A stretch of DNA of 31,303 nucleotides, from positions 1 through 31,303 of the forward strand of contig NZ_JBHSXL010000005.1 in NCBI RefSeq assembly GCF_042662125.1, read 5' to 3'. Under the pieces are notes generated by a model that made no database searches, was not told the DNA's origin, and saw only the letters and a program-made list of their open reading frames with translations. Shown here in pieces: positions 15,353-25,315 of this stretch. The position numbers and the translations under genes were made by a program. This stretch comes from Halopenitus salinus (GTDB lineage: Archaea > Halobacteriota > Halobacteria > Halobacteriales > Haloferacaceae). Within the stretch, counting starts at the first letter, position 1. Every line of letters begins with the position of its first letter.

Positions 15353-16829
15353 CGCGAGGATTCCCACGGCACCGTACCGCTGGGTTGGGATATTGTGGTT
15401 TACGACGTGACTTGTTCTTGAGGCGCAAACGCGCCAGTTTCCTTGTCAAACAAGAACGTCGATGGCTGTGCCAACCAGCCGTTACTCCTATTCACCGATA
15501 GATTCGGTGAACTCGGAGATACTTTCTGCCGAATGTTCTCAGCACCGTTCACATCTGCGTTCGCCACTGTACCGCACTCATCACAGACATACAGTCCGCG
15601 TTCAACACGGTTCGCATCACGCTTCCGACCACAGCACGAGCACGACTTCGAGGTATCCCGCTCAGATACCTGTTCAACCGTGATACCTTCCATCTCTGCC
15701 TTGTATTCGAGCAGGTCTGTAAACCGGTCGAACGCCCACGAGTGCAAGTCGAGGTTGCCGTGTTTGCCCCAGTCTTTCGATTTGCCGTTCTCTCCATCCT
15801 CACGGACGCCGGAGAGATCACCCACTACGATCGTTCCAACGTTCTCGTCAACACACCGCTGGACAATGTGTTTTGAGAGCGTGTGGAAGTAGTGGGTGCG
15901 GCGAGTTGACTTCTTCTGGTTCAGCCGGGTGGCCTGCTCGGAGTTCGAGCCGTCACACCGAGCGATTCGCTTGCTGAAGTAGTAGTCGTCCTGTTTCAAG
16001 CAATTGAGTGGGTACAACTCGCTGTGACCGTCCTCGTAGGCGAGTGCGGCGAAGTTGTTGATACCGAGGTCAACACCCACCGTCTTCTCACCGGGGGCTT
16101 CAACCACCTCGATTTCGACCTTACAGACGAAGCGAAGTTCCCACTCGTTGCCCGTCCATACAACCTGGACTTGTTGGACGTTCTCCACGGCGGAGAGGTC
16201 AACGTCGGGTCGAGTTTGGTACTTGCACAGTATGAAGTCCGACCAGTAGTCCTTGAGGGTCGATCCCTTTGAGAGTCGAACGCGGTCGTATTGGGTGTCG
16301 AGTTTGAAGCCGGCGGCTTTGAACGTCACCGTCGAACGCGGGTGTTCGTCACCGTGTTTGCGGTAACCGGGTGGGTTTGCTCTCGAGTCTCCGTTACGTC
16401 GTTTACCGTACCACCCGTTGAACGCTTCAGCGAGTTCTTGAAGGACTCGCTGACTTGACTGAGAATGGAGGTCATCATAGCGTTCGTGGTTCTTGAGGTA
16501 CGTGGTGAGTTCGTTGTGGTTGGGAATGTGATCGATTTCATCCCAGATCCGACTGCACGTCCACCGTCCGACGTTCCAGAGCTTACTAGCCGCGAACCCG
16601 AGCGAATCAAGATCGTCTTGCACCCGAGACTGGTTCTGTATGGAAGCAGTGTAGGTGCGAGTAACGACCTGTTTCGCCATATGTAACCTATGTAGACAAA
16701 CTTACTTGAAGGTATGCATTGGCGCAGCGTGGAATATCCAGCCGTGCCATCGAACGGCGGACTGTGAAGGGTGGTGTCGGATTCATCCTCGCGCTAAAGC
16801 GCGAGGCTTTCTCCTCGATTCTCCGTAAC
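15335..16829 (-). mobile_element. IS200/IS605-family element with tnpB only
   Basis: It starts after TTGAC (15330-15334) with a hairpin (CCTCCCCGCGCTGAAGCGCG) and ends ...CTCCGTAAC at 16829. The right end has a second hairpin (CGCGCTAAAGCGCG). Both ends match those of the element at 20196-22030, and subterminal sequences also match (GCCATCGA-ACGGCGG). It carries tnpB but no tnpA, so it would depend on a related TnpA such as the one at 21513. It truncates the TROVE gene at its right. Confidence 0.75.
15400..16680 (-). CDS. tnpB: TnpB-family protein with VGDL in place of VEDL
   Basis: 426 residues, start at 16680 (MAKQVVTRTYTASIQNQSRV). RuvC-I is KTVGVDLGINNFAAL with the catalytic Asp. The zinc finger uses CSCCG and CDEC, and RuvC-III is TVANADVNGAENI with its Asp. 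At RuvC-II the usual V-E-D-L reads TIVVGDLSGVREDGENG: the canonical Glu is Gly, with Glu residues only further along. The TnpB at 20242 shares this. The catalytic site may be rearranged or nuclease-inactive. The Lys/Ser-rich C-terminus (RQKVSPSSPNLSVN to QEQVTS) lies in the element end. Confidence 0.9.
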   Translation of the reverse strand: MAKQVVTRTYTASIQNQSRVQDDLDSLGFAASKLWNVGRWTCSRIWDEIDHIPNHNELTTYLKNHERYDDLHSQSSQRVLQELAEAFNGWYGKRRNGDSRANPPGYRKHGDEHPRSTVTFKAAGFKLDTQYDRVRLSKGSTLKDYWSDFILCKYQTRPDVDLSAVENVQQVQVVWTGNEWELRFVCKVEIEVVEAPGEKTVGVDLGINNFAALAYEDGHSELYPLNCLKQDDYYFSKRIARCDGSNSEQATRLNQKKSTRRTHYFHTLSKHIVQRCVDENVGTIVVGDLSGVREDGENGKSKDWGKHGNLDLHSWAFDRFTDLLEYKAEMEGITVEQVSERDTSKSCSCCGRKRDANRVERGLYVCDECGTVANADVNGAENIRQKVSPSSPNLSVNRSNGWLAQPSTFLFDKETGAFAPQEQVTS

Positions 16830-17609
16830 CTTCGCAACATGCTGGAGGCGGGCGTCGACGAGGAGGACATCGTCGACCACCTCGAGTTGGACGCGGTACG
16901 ACACGCGCCGTTGTACCCGTTCCGCTACTACCAGGCGTACACCGCGATACAGGAGGCGGACGTTCACGCACCCGCAGTTGAGCAGTGGTTGGAGGCGGCA
17001 ATCGACGTCAGCGTCGAAACGGTCCCCGAGGGGTTCGAGGACACCTTCGTCGCCGTTGACTTGTCCGGATCGATGGACGCACTATTGTCGCACCACAGCA
17101 CGCTCCGGCTCAAGGAGATCGGCGCCCTGTTCGGTGCGATCCTCGCCGACCAGGGTGCCACCGTCGGCGGCTTCGGCGACGACTTCCGGACCGTGTCGAT
17201 GCACGTCGACACGCCGGTGTTGCAACGCCAGGAAGCCGTACTCGCCATTGACGGCGATGTCGGGAACTCGACGAACGGCTGGAAGGCGATAGCGCAGCTT
17301 CGAGAGCGGAACGTCGCCGTCGACCGCATCGTCATCTTCACCGACATGCAGATCTGGGACAGCACGCCGTTCACGATGCGCGACGACCGAACCGTGAAGG
17401 AGGCGTTCGACGCCTACCGCGAGGAGGTCTCGCCGGACACCGCGCTGTATCTCGTCGATCTCGCGTCCTACGGCGATCTCGTCACTCCCGAGGGGTACGA
17501 GAACGTCTACAACGTATCCGGCTGGTCGGAGAACGTGCTCCCGTTCATCGAGCACGCCGAACGACCGATGCAGATCATCGATGAGATCGACGCCGTCGAA
17601 CCAGCGTAG
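16830..17609 (+). pseudogene. TROVE/vWA (Ro60-like) protein, 5'-truncated by a transposon
   Basis: From the transposon junction the frame reads LRNMLEAGVDEEDIVDHLEL then APLYPFRYYQAYTAIQ. This matches the second half of a TROVE RNA-binding module, whose family consensus has a LRNL repeat and HPFRxxxA. A von Willebrand A domain follows with MIDAS VDLSGSMDA and later RIVIFTDMQIWDS. Ro60 proteins bind Y RNAs and take part in RNA quality control. About 260 residues remain of an expected ~450-500. An ATG at 16719 inside the transposon would give a chimeric 296-residue product, so some expression is possible. Confidence 0.75.
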
Positions 17610-17764
17610 CTGCCCTCCCATCCCCCTTGAGCGCGAGTAGTGTAGCAGGCAACACGCGGTCCTGCCAGGACCGAGAGGGGCGTTCGAATCGTCCCTCGCG
17701 CACTTCGAGCGTCGCTCGTGGAACGGAATTCCTCGTGGCGCGCTCACACATTGGAGGCCTCAGA

Positions 17765-18055
17765 ATGGCTATCAGCACACACACCGAACCCGTATCGACC
17801 TCAACCATGACCGTCACCGTCCGTATTCCGCACCGAACGGACAGCGACCTCGCCACCGCGGCCGAGGATCGATTGTTACGAAGTGAATACGTTGCGGACG
17901 CATCGATCGACGAACTCCACGGCCTCAACCCGCAGCTCTCGGCCACCGTGATCACCGTCGGCGTGACCATTCGATGGGCGAGGCGACCGCCCGACGACGT
18001 GGAGACGCGACTCACCGACGTTCCAGGCGTGGAGTCGATCGATACCGAGAGGTGA
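17765..18055 (+). CDS. Small conserved-looking protein of unknown function
   Basis: 96 residues from the ATG at 17765, chosen because GGAGG lies 8 nt upstream (17753-17757). It begins MAISTHTEPVSTSTMTVTVR. The first half is a predicted strand (MTVTVRIPHRT) followed by a helix (DLATAAEDRLLRSEYVADAS). The second half, LNPQLSATVITVGVTIRWAR then DDVETRLTDVPGVESID, gives a ferredoxin-like beta-alpha-beta-beta-alpha-beta impression. It follows the TROVE gene by 155 nt on the same strand. I do not recognise the family. Confidence 0.6.
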   Translation: MAISTHTEPVSTSTMTVTVRIPHRTDSDLATAAEDRLLRSEYVADASIDELHGLNPQLSATVITVGVTIRWARRPPDDVETRLTDVPGVESIDTER

Positions 18056-18059
18056 AGGG

Positions 18060-18206
18060 AATACGTACGAGCCGAAGTTCAACAGCGCGTCGATCGACGA
18101 GATGGACGACGCGTACAGCCTGCGGTTCCGGTACTGTATCGATCGCGGAGAACTCGAGGACAAACTCATCGAGTTCATCGAATCATCCGTCGTTCTGCTC
18201 TCCTAA
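18060..18206 (+). pseudogene. Gene fragment (C-terminal 48 codons)
   Basis: The frame NTYEPKFNSASIDEMDDAYS, LRFRYCIDRGELEDKLIEFI, ESSVVLLS-stop has the composition of real haloarchaeal protein but no start. It begins 4 nt after the previous stop. I do not recognise it. Probably the tail of a lost gene. Confidence 0.35.
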
Positions 18207-18329
18207 TACCGATCTCGACCGTGGTCGTCGTGTGGATCGAGAATCCCGAGCCGACGATCTCCTGTTCTCCTCGGTCAACTTCCCCTGCCTCAGTGATCGA
18301 TCCCGCTCTATTCGCGGAGTGGCTACCGA

Positions 18330-18818
18330 TCAGCCGTGACGGAGACACTCGTGTGACACCCGAGTCATATCGACGAGGTGCCGGTGGATGTCGTCGGCGA
18401 GCCCGTACATTGCCCCGGCCTGTTCCTTCGTTGCGATCCCAAGCCTGTAGTAGGTCTTCGTTCGGTTCCGGGTCCATAGCTCGGCGAGGTCGTCTCCAAA
18501 CGCGTCGTCGTAGAGGCCGATCTCGGCCCCACGTTCGTAGAGCCGCCGGTGGCTACTGATGACCTCCTCGGGGGACATCGCTCCGTCGTAGATCAACCGG
18601 AACTGGATGGTGCGCTCGATGGCGACGAACGCCGACTCGATCACGACCGTGTAGTACCCTTGCTCGAGGAGGTTCGACCCGACCTCCAATAGTCGGCAGG
18701 CACGGCGAAGTTGGACCAATTCCGCGTCGTCGACATCCAACCCCTCCTCGATCGTGCCGGGGCTCCCCTCGAAGGTCCGCTCGGCTTTCACTAATTGGTC
18801 CCGGATATCGTCATTCAT
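18330..18818 (-). CDS. HEPN-domain toxin of an MNT/HEPN pair
   Basis: 162 residues from the ATG at 18818, overlapping the MNT gene by 8 nt. It is all-helical with VVIESAFVAIERTIQFRLIY and, at 117-124, RNRTKTYY. The HEPN RNase signature is R-x4-H-x-Y; here R117 and Y124 are kept but the His position is Thr122. In HepT the Tyr is the site of (poly)AMPylation by the MNT partner. So the modification site appears present while the RNase His is not. The pair with 18811-19476 is a classic type VII toxin-antitoxin arrangement. Confidence 0.75.
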   Translation of the reverse strand: MNDDIRDQLVKAERTFEGSPGTIEEGLDVDDAELVQLRRACRLLEVGSNLLEQGYYTVVIESAFVAIERTIQFRLIYDGAMSPEEVISSHRRLYERGAEIGLYDDAFGDDLAELWTRNRTKTYYRLGIATKEQAGAMYGLADDIHRHLVDMTRVSHECLRHG

Positions 18819-19476
18819 CGGCGTACACCTCGGTCCGGAGCTCGGAGAGTTGGTCGGAGCCGACCAACGTGATCCCGGCGTCGAACTGGGGCCGGAGCTG
18901 GTCGCCAATTCGGTGGACGCTGTCCGTTGATTCGACGAGCGGCTGGAACGTGTATCGATTCCCCTCGAACCGTTGGTCCTCGAGATCACTGACGATCGAC
19001 TGGACGGTCCGACGGGCTGTCGTCTTGTCGTCGTCGACGATCACCAAGAGATCGATGTCGCTGGCCCTGTCCGCCTCCCCCCGAGCGACGCTTCCGAACA
19101 GGACGACTCCGACTAACTCGTCCACCTCGTCCCGGATTCGGTGCAGGAATGCCCGAATTGGCTGGTGAAACTCGCGCTGCGGGATCGAGAGGATCGGGTC
19201 CGGTTTCGTGAGCCGGTCACGGTTGATCCGGACCTGCTGGGTCCGTCCGTCTTGCGTCGTCTCGACGATGTCGAGCTCAGACAGCAGCCTGACCGCCTTG
19301 GAGATCGTTCCCGTATGTGCCCCCGTGATCGTCGCGAGTTCGCTCATCGAGTACGTCGCATACGGTTGGTCGATGAGCACGTCGAGGACGTCCTGCATCG
19401 CTTGGTAGCGGAAGACCCGCTCCTCTGGAAACGGATACTGTAACTCGATCGAGATCGAGTTCTTCCTATTAGGCAT
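18811..19476 (-). CDS. HTH-MNT nucleotidyltransferase antitoxin
   Basis: 221 residues. An N-terminal HTH (YATYSMSELATITGAHTGTI, SKAVRLLSELDIVETTQ) is fused to a minimal nucleotidyltransferase with GSVARGEADRASDIDLLV (G128, S129, D140, D142). MNT antitoxins transfer AMP to the HEPN toxin Tyr. The HTH fusion suggests the protein also binds its own promoter: two TTCCTATTAGG repeats flank and abut its start codon. The gene overlaps its HEPN partner. Confidence 0.85.
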   Translation of the reverse strand: MPNRKNSISIELQYPFPEERVFRYQAMQDVLDVLIDQPYATYSMSELATITGAHTGTISKAVRLLSELDIVETTQDGRTQQVRINRDRLTKPDPILSIPQREFHQPIRAFLHRIRDEVDELVGVVLFGSVARGEADRASDIDLLVIVDDDKTTARRTVQSIVSDLEDQRFEGNRYTFQPLVESTDSVHRIGDQLRPQFDAGITLVGSDQLSELRTEVYADE

Positions 19477-19493
19477 ATAATTCCTATTAGGAA
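19463..19493 (-). promoter_or_regulatory. Direct-repeat operator at the MNT/HEPN start
   Basis: TTCCTATTAGG at 19463-19473 directly precedes the CAT complement of the start codon. A second copy, extended to the palindrome TTCCTATTAGGAA, lies at 19481-19493, and ATATAA sits between. Occupancy by the HTH of the MNT protein would block initiation. A looser match, TTTCCCGTATTAGGAA, lies upstream of the HTH gene at 10761. Confidence 0.6.
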
Positions 19494-19583
19494 ACTATCT
19501 GAAAACTCTGGCGGTGAATTGGTCCAAAGACGACGGTACCCACTCAGGCGATCCGGTACCACAGCTTACGGCGAGGAGGATGT

Positions 19584-19745
19584 CACAAGTACGAGATAGC
19601 CAATTCAGAAGGGAATCCAGTCGGCTCAATCGAGGGGGAATTCGCGCGATTTGACTTCGATCAGTACGAAATTTCACTAAGCGATACCAGCTCGATCCCA
19701 ACAGAGCCGGTCGTGATCGCAGCGCTCGTGATCGATGCGATTTAA
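19584..19745 (+). pseudogene. C-terminal fragment of a LURP-one-related-like protein
   Basis: Within the 500-bp gap 19477-19983 a frame reads HKYEIANSEGNPVGSIEGEF, FDQYEISLSDTSSIPTEPVV, IAALVIDAI-stop. The pattern Y-E-I, G-x-x-V-G-x-I, Y-x-I-x-L and a closing ALVIDAI resembles the end of haloarchaeal LURP-one-related (scramblase-like) proteins as I recall them. No start or N-terminal part is present. The rest of the gap holds only promoter-type AT-rich sequence (19880-19980). Confidence 0.5.
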
Positions 19746-19983
19746 GCGAATTGAATCCTCGGCACAAACCTCGGTTCGGGACACGATCCCCTGAACGTAG
19801 ATGTGGGCATAGGCGCTCCCCCACACGATAGAAAGTAATTCACTGATACTCGAGGACTTGACATCCTCTGTCCATGATGTACAATGGGTTAAATAAGGAA
19901 TTCCTAAATAGCCTATATCAGATTAGCCTATTACAAAGTAGACTACTCGGAAGAATTATTCATCATGGCGATAGCGTAAGCGT

Positions 19984-20238
<255 letters not shown>

Positions 20239-20241
20239 CGG

Positions 20242-21893
<1,652 letters not shown>

Positions 21894-22030
21894 CTATGTA
21901 TACTATCGTAGTCAGGTGGCTTAAAGACTGCGTTGGAACCCCGTCTATGCCATCGACGGCGGTTGTATACTATTGGTCGGATTCATTCCCGCGCTAAAGC
22001 GCGAGGCTTTCGCCTCGTATTTCCGGTAAC

Positions 22031-23204
22031 ATCCGAGACCTTCCCCGGAATTACACGGATCAAGCAGGACTGGGAAGCACTACTCGGATACCTCGGAGAT
22101 CAAGATGCAATCGTCGTCCTGGACGAGTTTCCATATCTTATCGACGCCGACGATAGCCTTCCGTCAGTCATCCAGCGGTTGTGGGATCAGCGATTTCAGA
22201 ACACCGCGGGAACGCTCATCCTCGTTGGATCGTCGATCAGTATGATGGAAGAAGCGACGCTTTTGGGCAACAGCCCTCTCTACGGACGTTTCACCGAGAA
22301 ACTCGACCTTCGTCCGCTCGAGTTTAACGCTGCACAGGAATTCCTTCCGGCTGACTACCCACCCGAAGAGCGGATCTTCACGTGGGGGATCTTTGGCGGC
22401 GTCCCGTACTACCTCGACGGCGTCGAGCTCGATCAGGATCTCGGGACAGTCCTGACCAACGAAGTACTCTCTCAGAAAGGCTATCTTCACAACGAACCAG
22501 AGTACGTGCTCCGAACCGAGCTCGCAGATCCGAATCGATACTTTGCGATCCTCACCGCGATTGCTGCGGGGAAGACGACGTCGAACGAGATCGCCCAAGC
22601 GGTGGGAATCGACGGCAAACAGATCTCGACATACACGCAGAAGTTAGAGCGATTGCGGCTCATCGAGCGAGAGGTCCCGATTACCGAAGAGAAAGCGAAG
22701 TCACGCCGCGGCCGGTATCGAATACTCGATCCCCTGTTCAGATTCTGGTTCCGCTTCGTCTACGGAAAGGAAGATCGATATGAACGCCTTGGTGAAAACG
22801 CCTATGAGGCAGTCATCGAACCAGAGCTTCCGGACTTCGTGAGTCCAGAATTCGAGACGCTCTGTCAGCATACGCTTCCAGAACTGTACCCAGAAGAGAC
22901 GTTCCTTGATCTCGGCCGCTGGTGGTACAAGGAACACGAGGTTGACGTCGTCGGTTTCACCACAGATGGGACGATGGTCGTGGGTGAGTGCAAGTTCACG
23001 AATGCGCCACTGAACTACAGCGCACTCTCCTCACTCGAAGATCACGCTGCGGAAATCCGCTGGGCACCGGACGCCGACAATATCGACACAAAATACGCGC
23101 TGTTCACACGAAATGGTGCGACCCAATCCGTTCAGGAGGTCGTGTCCGAGCGTGATGACCTGCGACTGTTCGATCTACAGGACTTGACCTCCTCCCGCGC
23201 GTGA
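22031..23204 (+). pseudogene. 3' part of the AAA ATPase-nuclease gene
   Basis: Continues the gene from 19984-20195; the joined product is 461 residues. It has Walker B AIVVLDEFPYL (D102, E103) and sensor LILVGSSISMM. A winged-helix follows around TSNEIAQAVGIDGKQISTYT. The C-terminal PD-(D/E)xK-like nuclease motif EVDVVGFTTDGTMVVGECKF (D376, E390-C-K392) is of DUF234 type. The 3' end is altered: after FDLQDL the sequence TTGAC leads into transposon DNA, and the TGA at 23202 belongs to the right end of the next element. The native tail is thus replaced by TSSRA. Such ATPases are abundant in archaea and linked to mobile or defence loci. Confidence 0.8.
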
Positions 23205-23210
23205 ACTACC

Positions 23211-24452
23211 CTACTCGCTCACGGCTGACGCCGTTCGCTCCTTGAGGGTAGGGCTTCCTGCTTCCACGACGCGCTTTGCAGATACGGACGTATCCACAGG
23301 GAGCGCAGTCTCCACAGGCGTTGATTCGGAATATCCCACTCCTACATCTTCAAGGCCGCGAGAAAGAATGTTCCACGCCGCGTTAGCGTCCCTGTCCGCC
23401 TCAAACCCGCAGGCGGGACAGGAGTGTTCACGGACCCACAACGGCTTCTCCGTCGAGACACCACACGACGCGCACTCCTTGGTCGTCCCTTTTGGTTCGA
23501 CCGCCACGAAGTGCGTTCCTTCACGCTCGCACTTGTATTCGAGCAACGAGAGGAACGTCCGCCACGCGGCAGACGCCGTGTTGCGGCTGTTCGACGGCGA
23601 TTCCATCATCCCCTTTACGTTCAGGTCTTCGACTGCTACGAGGTCGTACTCCCGAGCGTAGTAGTTCGAGAGCTTGTGGAAGAAGTCGCGGCGTTTCCGT
23701 CGGAGGTCGGCGTGACACTCCGCAACGCGCCGCCGTTGCTTCTCGTAGTTGTTCGACCCGTGTTGCTTCCGCGAGAGCTTCCGTTGGTCGCGCTCCAAAC
23801 GTTCGCGTTCGTCGGAGAGGTCGAGCGACCCGACCGCCGTGCCATCGGTGTCGTGGGTGTACTTCAGGATACCCACGTCGATGCCGACGCACCTTTCGGG
23901 ATTCTCAGGCAATTCTGGCGGCTCACGGTCCATTTGGACGCCGAAGGTGGCGAACCACTCGCCCGTCGGCTCTTTCTTGACCGTGACTTGCTTGAGCTTC
24001 GCGTTGTCGGGGATGGCGCGGTGGAGCCGTATCGGTATATCCGCGAGTTTCGAGAGTGACAGGACAGTCTGACCGCCCTTCTTGTCGAGCTTGAAGCCAG
24101 ACTGACTGTACGTGAAACTGCGGAACTCCCGTGGCGGCTTCCACTTGAGCTGACCGACGCCGTAGCCGTTCTCCTTGAGTGCGGAGAGTCCTTTGAGGTT
24201 GTCGAACAGGCGTTCCACGACGGTTTGGAGAACCTTCGAGTACACGTCCGAGAGGCCGTCCCACCACTTCTTGAGGTCGGGGAGCTCCGACCGTAGCGTG
24301 GTCATGGACGGTAGTTCACCGTGTTCGTCTTGGTACTCATTGAGACGGTAGAGCGTGTGGTTGTACAGTTGCCTACAAATGTCTCGGTGGTGGTCCAACT
24401 CCTCACGGTGGGTGTCGGACGGCTTGAGACGGTACTTGTAGGCGTAGTACAT
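23211..24452 (-). CDS. tnpB: TnpB RNA-guided nuclease
   Basis: 413 residues, start 1 nt after the tnpA stop. It is closely similar to the TnpB at 8493 across the whole length (shared RSFTYSQSGFKL, CVGIDVGILKYTHDTDGTAV). RuvC residues are intact: Asp in GIDVGIL, Glu in VAVEDLNVKGM and Asp in EADRDANAAWNIL. Zinc-finger pairs are CASCG and CPACG. The omega-RNA would run through the 3' end to 23201, with guide GCGCGGGAGGAGGTCAAG taken from the older element's hairpin. Confidence 0.93.
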   Translation of the reverse strand: MYYAYKYRLKPSDTHREELDHHRDICRQLYNHTLYRLNEYQDEHGELPSMTTLRSELPDLKKWWDGLSDVYSKVLQTVVERLFDNLKGLSALKENGYGVGQLKWKPPREFRSFTYSQSGFKLDKKGGQTVLSLSKLADIPIRLHRAIPDNAKLKQVTVKKEPTGEWFATFGVQMDREPPELPENPERCVGIDVGILKYTHDTDGTAVGSLDLSDERERLERDQRKLSRKQHGSNNYEKQRRRVAECHADLRRKRRDFFHKLSNYYAREYDLVAVEDLNVKGMMESPSNSRNTASAAWRTFLSLLEYKCEREGTHFVAVEPKGTTKECASCGVSTEKPLWVREHSCPACGFEADRDANAAWNILSRGLEDVGVGYSESTPVETALPVDTSVSAKRVVEAGSPTLKERTASAVSE

Positions 24453-24453
24453 T

Positions 24454-24858
24454 CTACTCGCGTTGGTTCTCGACGTACTGTTTCAGCACATCCAGCGACA
24501 CCTGCCCCGTCGAGATGAGGCAGTACGAGTCGTTCCAGAACGAGTCGCCCCACAGTTCGGTCTTCAGTTCATCTGCGTACTCGTTGCGGATACGGCGGGC
24601 GGTCGCGCCCTTGACCGTGTTGATGAACTTCACGAGGTCTGTGGTTGGTTTCGCTCGGAAGAGGATGTGTACGTGGTCGTCCTCGCCGTCGAGGTTTGTC
24701 AGTTCGACACCGTAGTTGTCCGTGAACCCGCTGATGACCTCGTGAATGAATTGGGTTCGCTCCTCGGTTAGCACTCCGCGCCGATACTTCGTGGTGAGTA
24801 TCAGGTGGTAGTGCAGGGAATACGTCGAGTGCGCTCCCGAGTCGAGGTCGTACTCCAT
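24454..24858 (-). CDS. tnpA: TnpA, Y1 HUH transposase
   Basis: 134 residues. HUH motif DDHVHILF (H62, H64), N-terminal YSLHYHLILTTKYRRGVL and catalytic Y128 in VLKQYVENQ. It belongs to a different TnpA subgroup from the one at 21513 (distinct YHLILTTKYRR versus YHIVFVPKYRR). That fits the different ends and target (TTTAG versus TTGAC). Confidence 0.93.
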   Translation of the reverse strand: MEYDLDSGAHSTYSLHYHLILTTKYRRGVLTEERTQFIHEVISGFTDNYGVELTNLDGEDDHVHILFRAKPTTDLVKFINTVKGATARRIRNEYADELKTELWGDSFWNDSYCLISTGQVSLDVLKQYVENQRE

Positions 24859-25030
24859 TAGGTTCGATCAATACTATGCTATCCTACTGCAAAACCATTG
24901 CTATTGCGTGGGTCTATGAGCCTGTCACTGAATCGTGTATGAGAACTGTGCGGCGCTGTATCCCCTCCCTGCTCGCGCCTCCCATTCGGTCGGCGCTCGC
25001 TGAGGAAGGGGGCTTAGCGCCTCAATTCAG

Positions 25031-25315
25031 CTAAAGACGTCCCCAGGACGCGAAGCGTTCTGGCGTGCGAACGAGACACGACGTGTCTCGTCAACGCGGG
25101 AATCCCACCACGGGATTTCAGGCCGGTCGTAGCCCTATGGTTTCAAGACGCATACGTCCCAAGCGTCTCTTGCTGGGTAGCATCGGCTTGGGTGTCTTGT
25201 GGGGCGGTCAAACGCCCCCCATCCTCAGCCGAGTCATCGCCATCCGTGTGATTCATGGAACACGACCCACTTCACTCATCATCGCGAAACGAACGCCGAA
25301 CGCACTCGACGCGGC
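25031..25315. mobile_element. Relic of an older transposon end
   Basis: The sequence CTAAAG at 25031 continues the hairpin interrupted at 23200. It is followed by a 9-bp stem (CGAGACACG-A-CGTGTCTCG, ~25072-25090) and GCGGGAATCCCACCACGGG, then GTAGCCCTATGGTTTCAAGA and CCCAAGCGTCTCTTGCTGGG. No transposase frame survives, and the interval ends at the TFB stop. It reads as a subterminal transposon region of the haloarchaeal type. Confidence 0.5.

Larger units (their letters stand above)
23201..25030 (-). mobile_element. IS200/IS605-family element (tnpA + tnpB), 1830 bp, nested
   Basis: The right end GTGAACTACCC begins at 23201 and the left end CTCAATTCAG stops at 25030, next to CTAAAG. Read on the minus strand the target is TTTAG, with the left end CTGAATTGAGG as in the element at 8215. 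The flanks join as TTGACCTCCTCCCGCGC/CTAAAG, nearly the left hairpin of the element at 20196. So this copy sits in the hairpin loop of an older element. Confidence 0.8.

Noticed and set aside
19857..19880. TTGACATCCTC at ~19860 as a further transposon left end
   Set aside because: It has the TTGAC and first bases of such an end but lacks the hairpin and any element sequence, so it is more likely an unoccupied target or chance.
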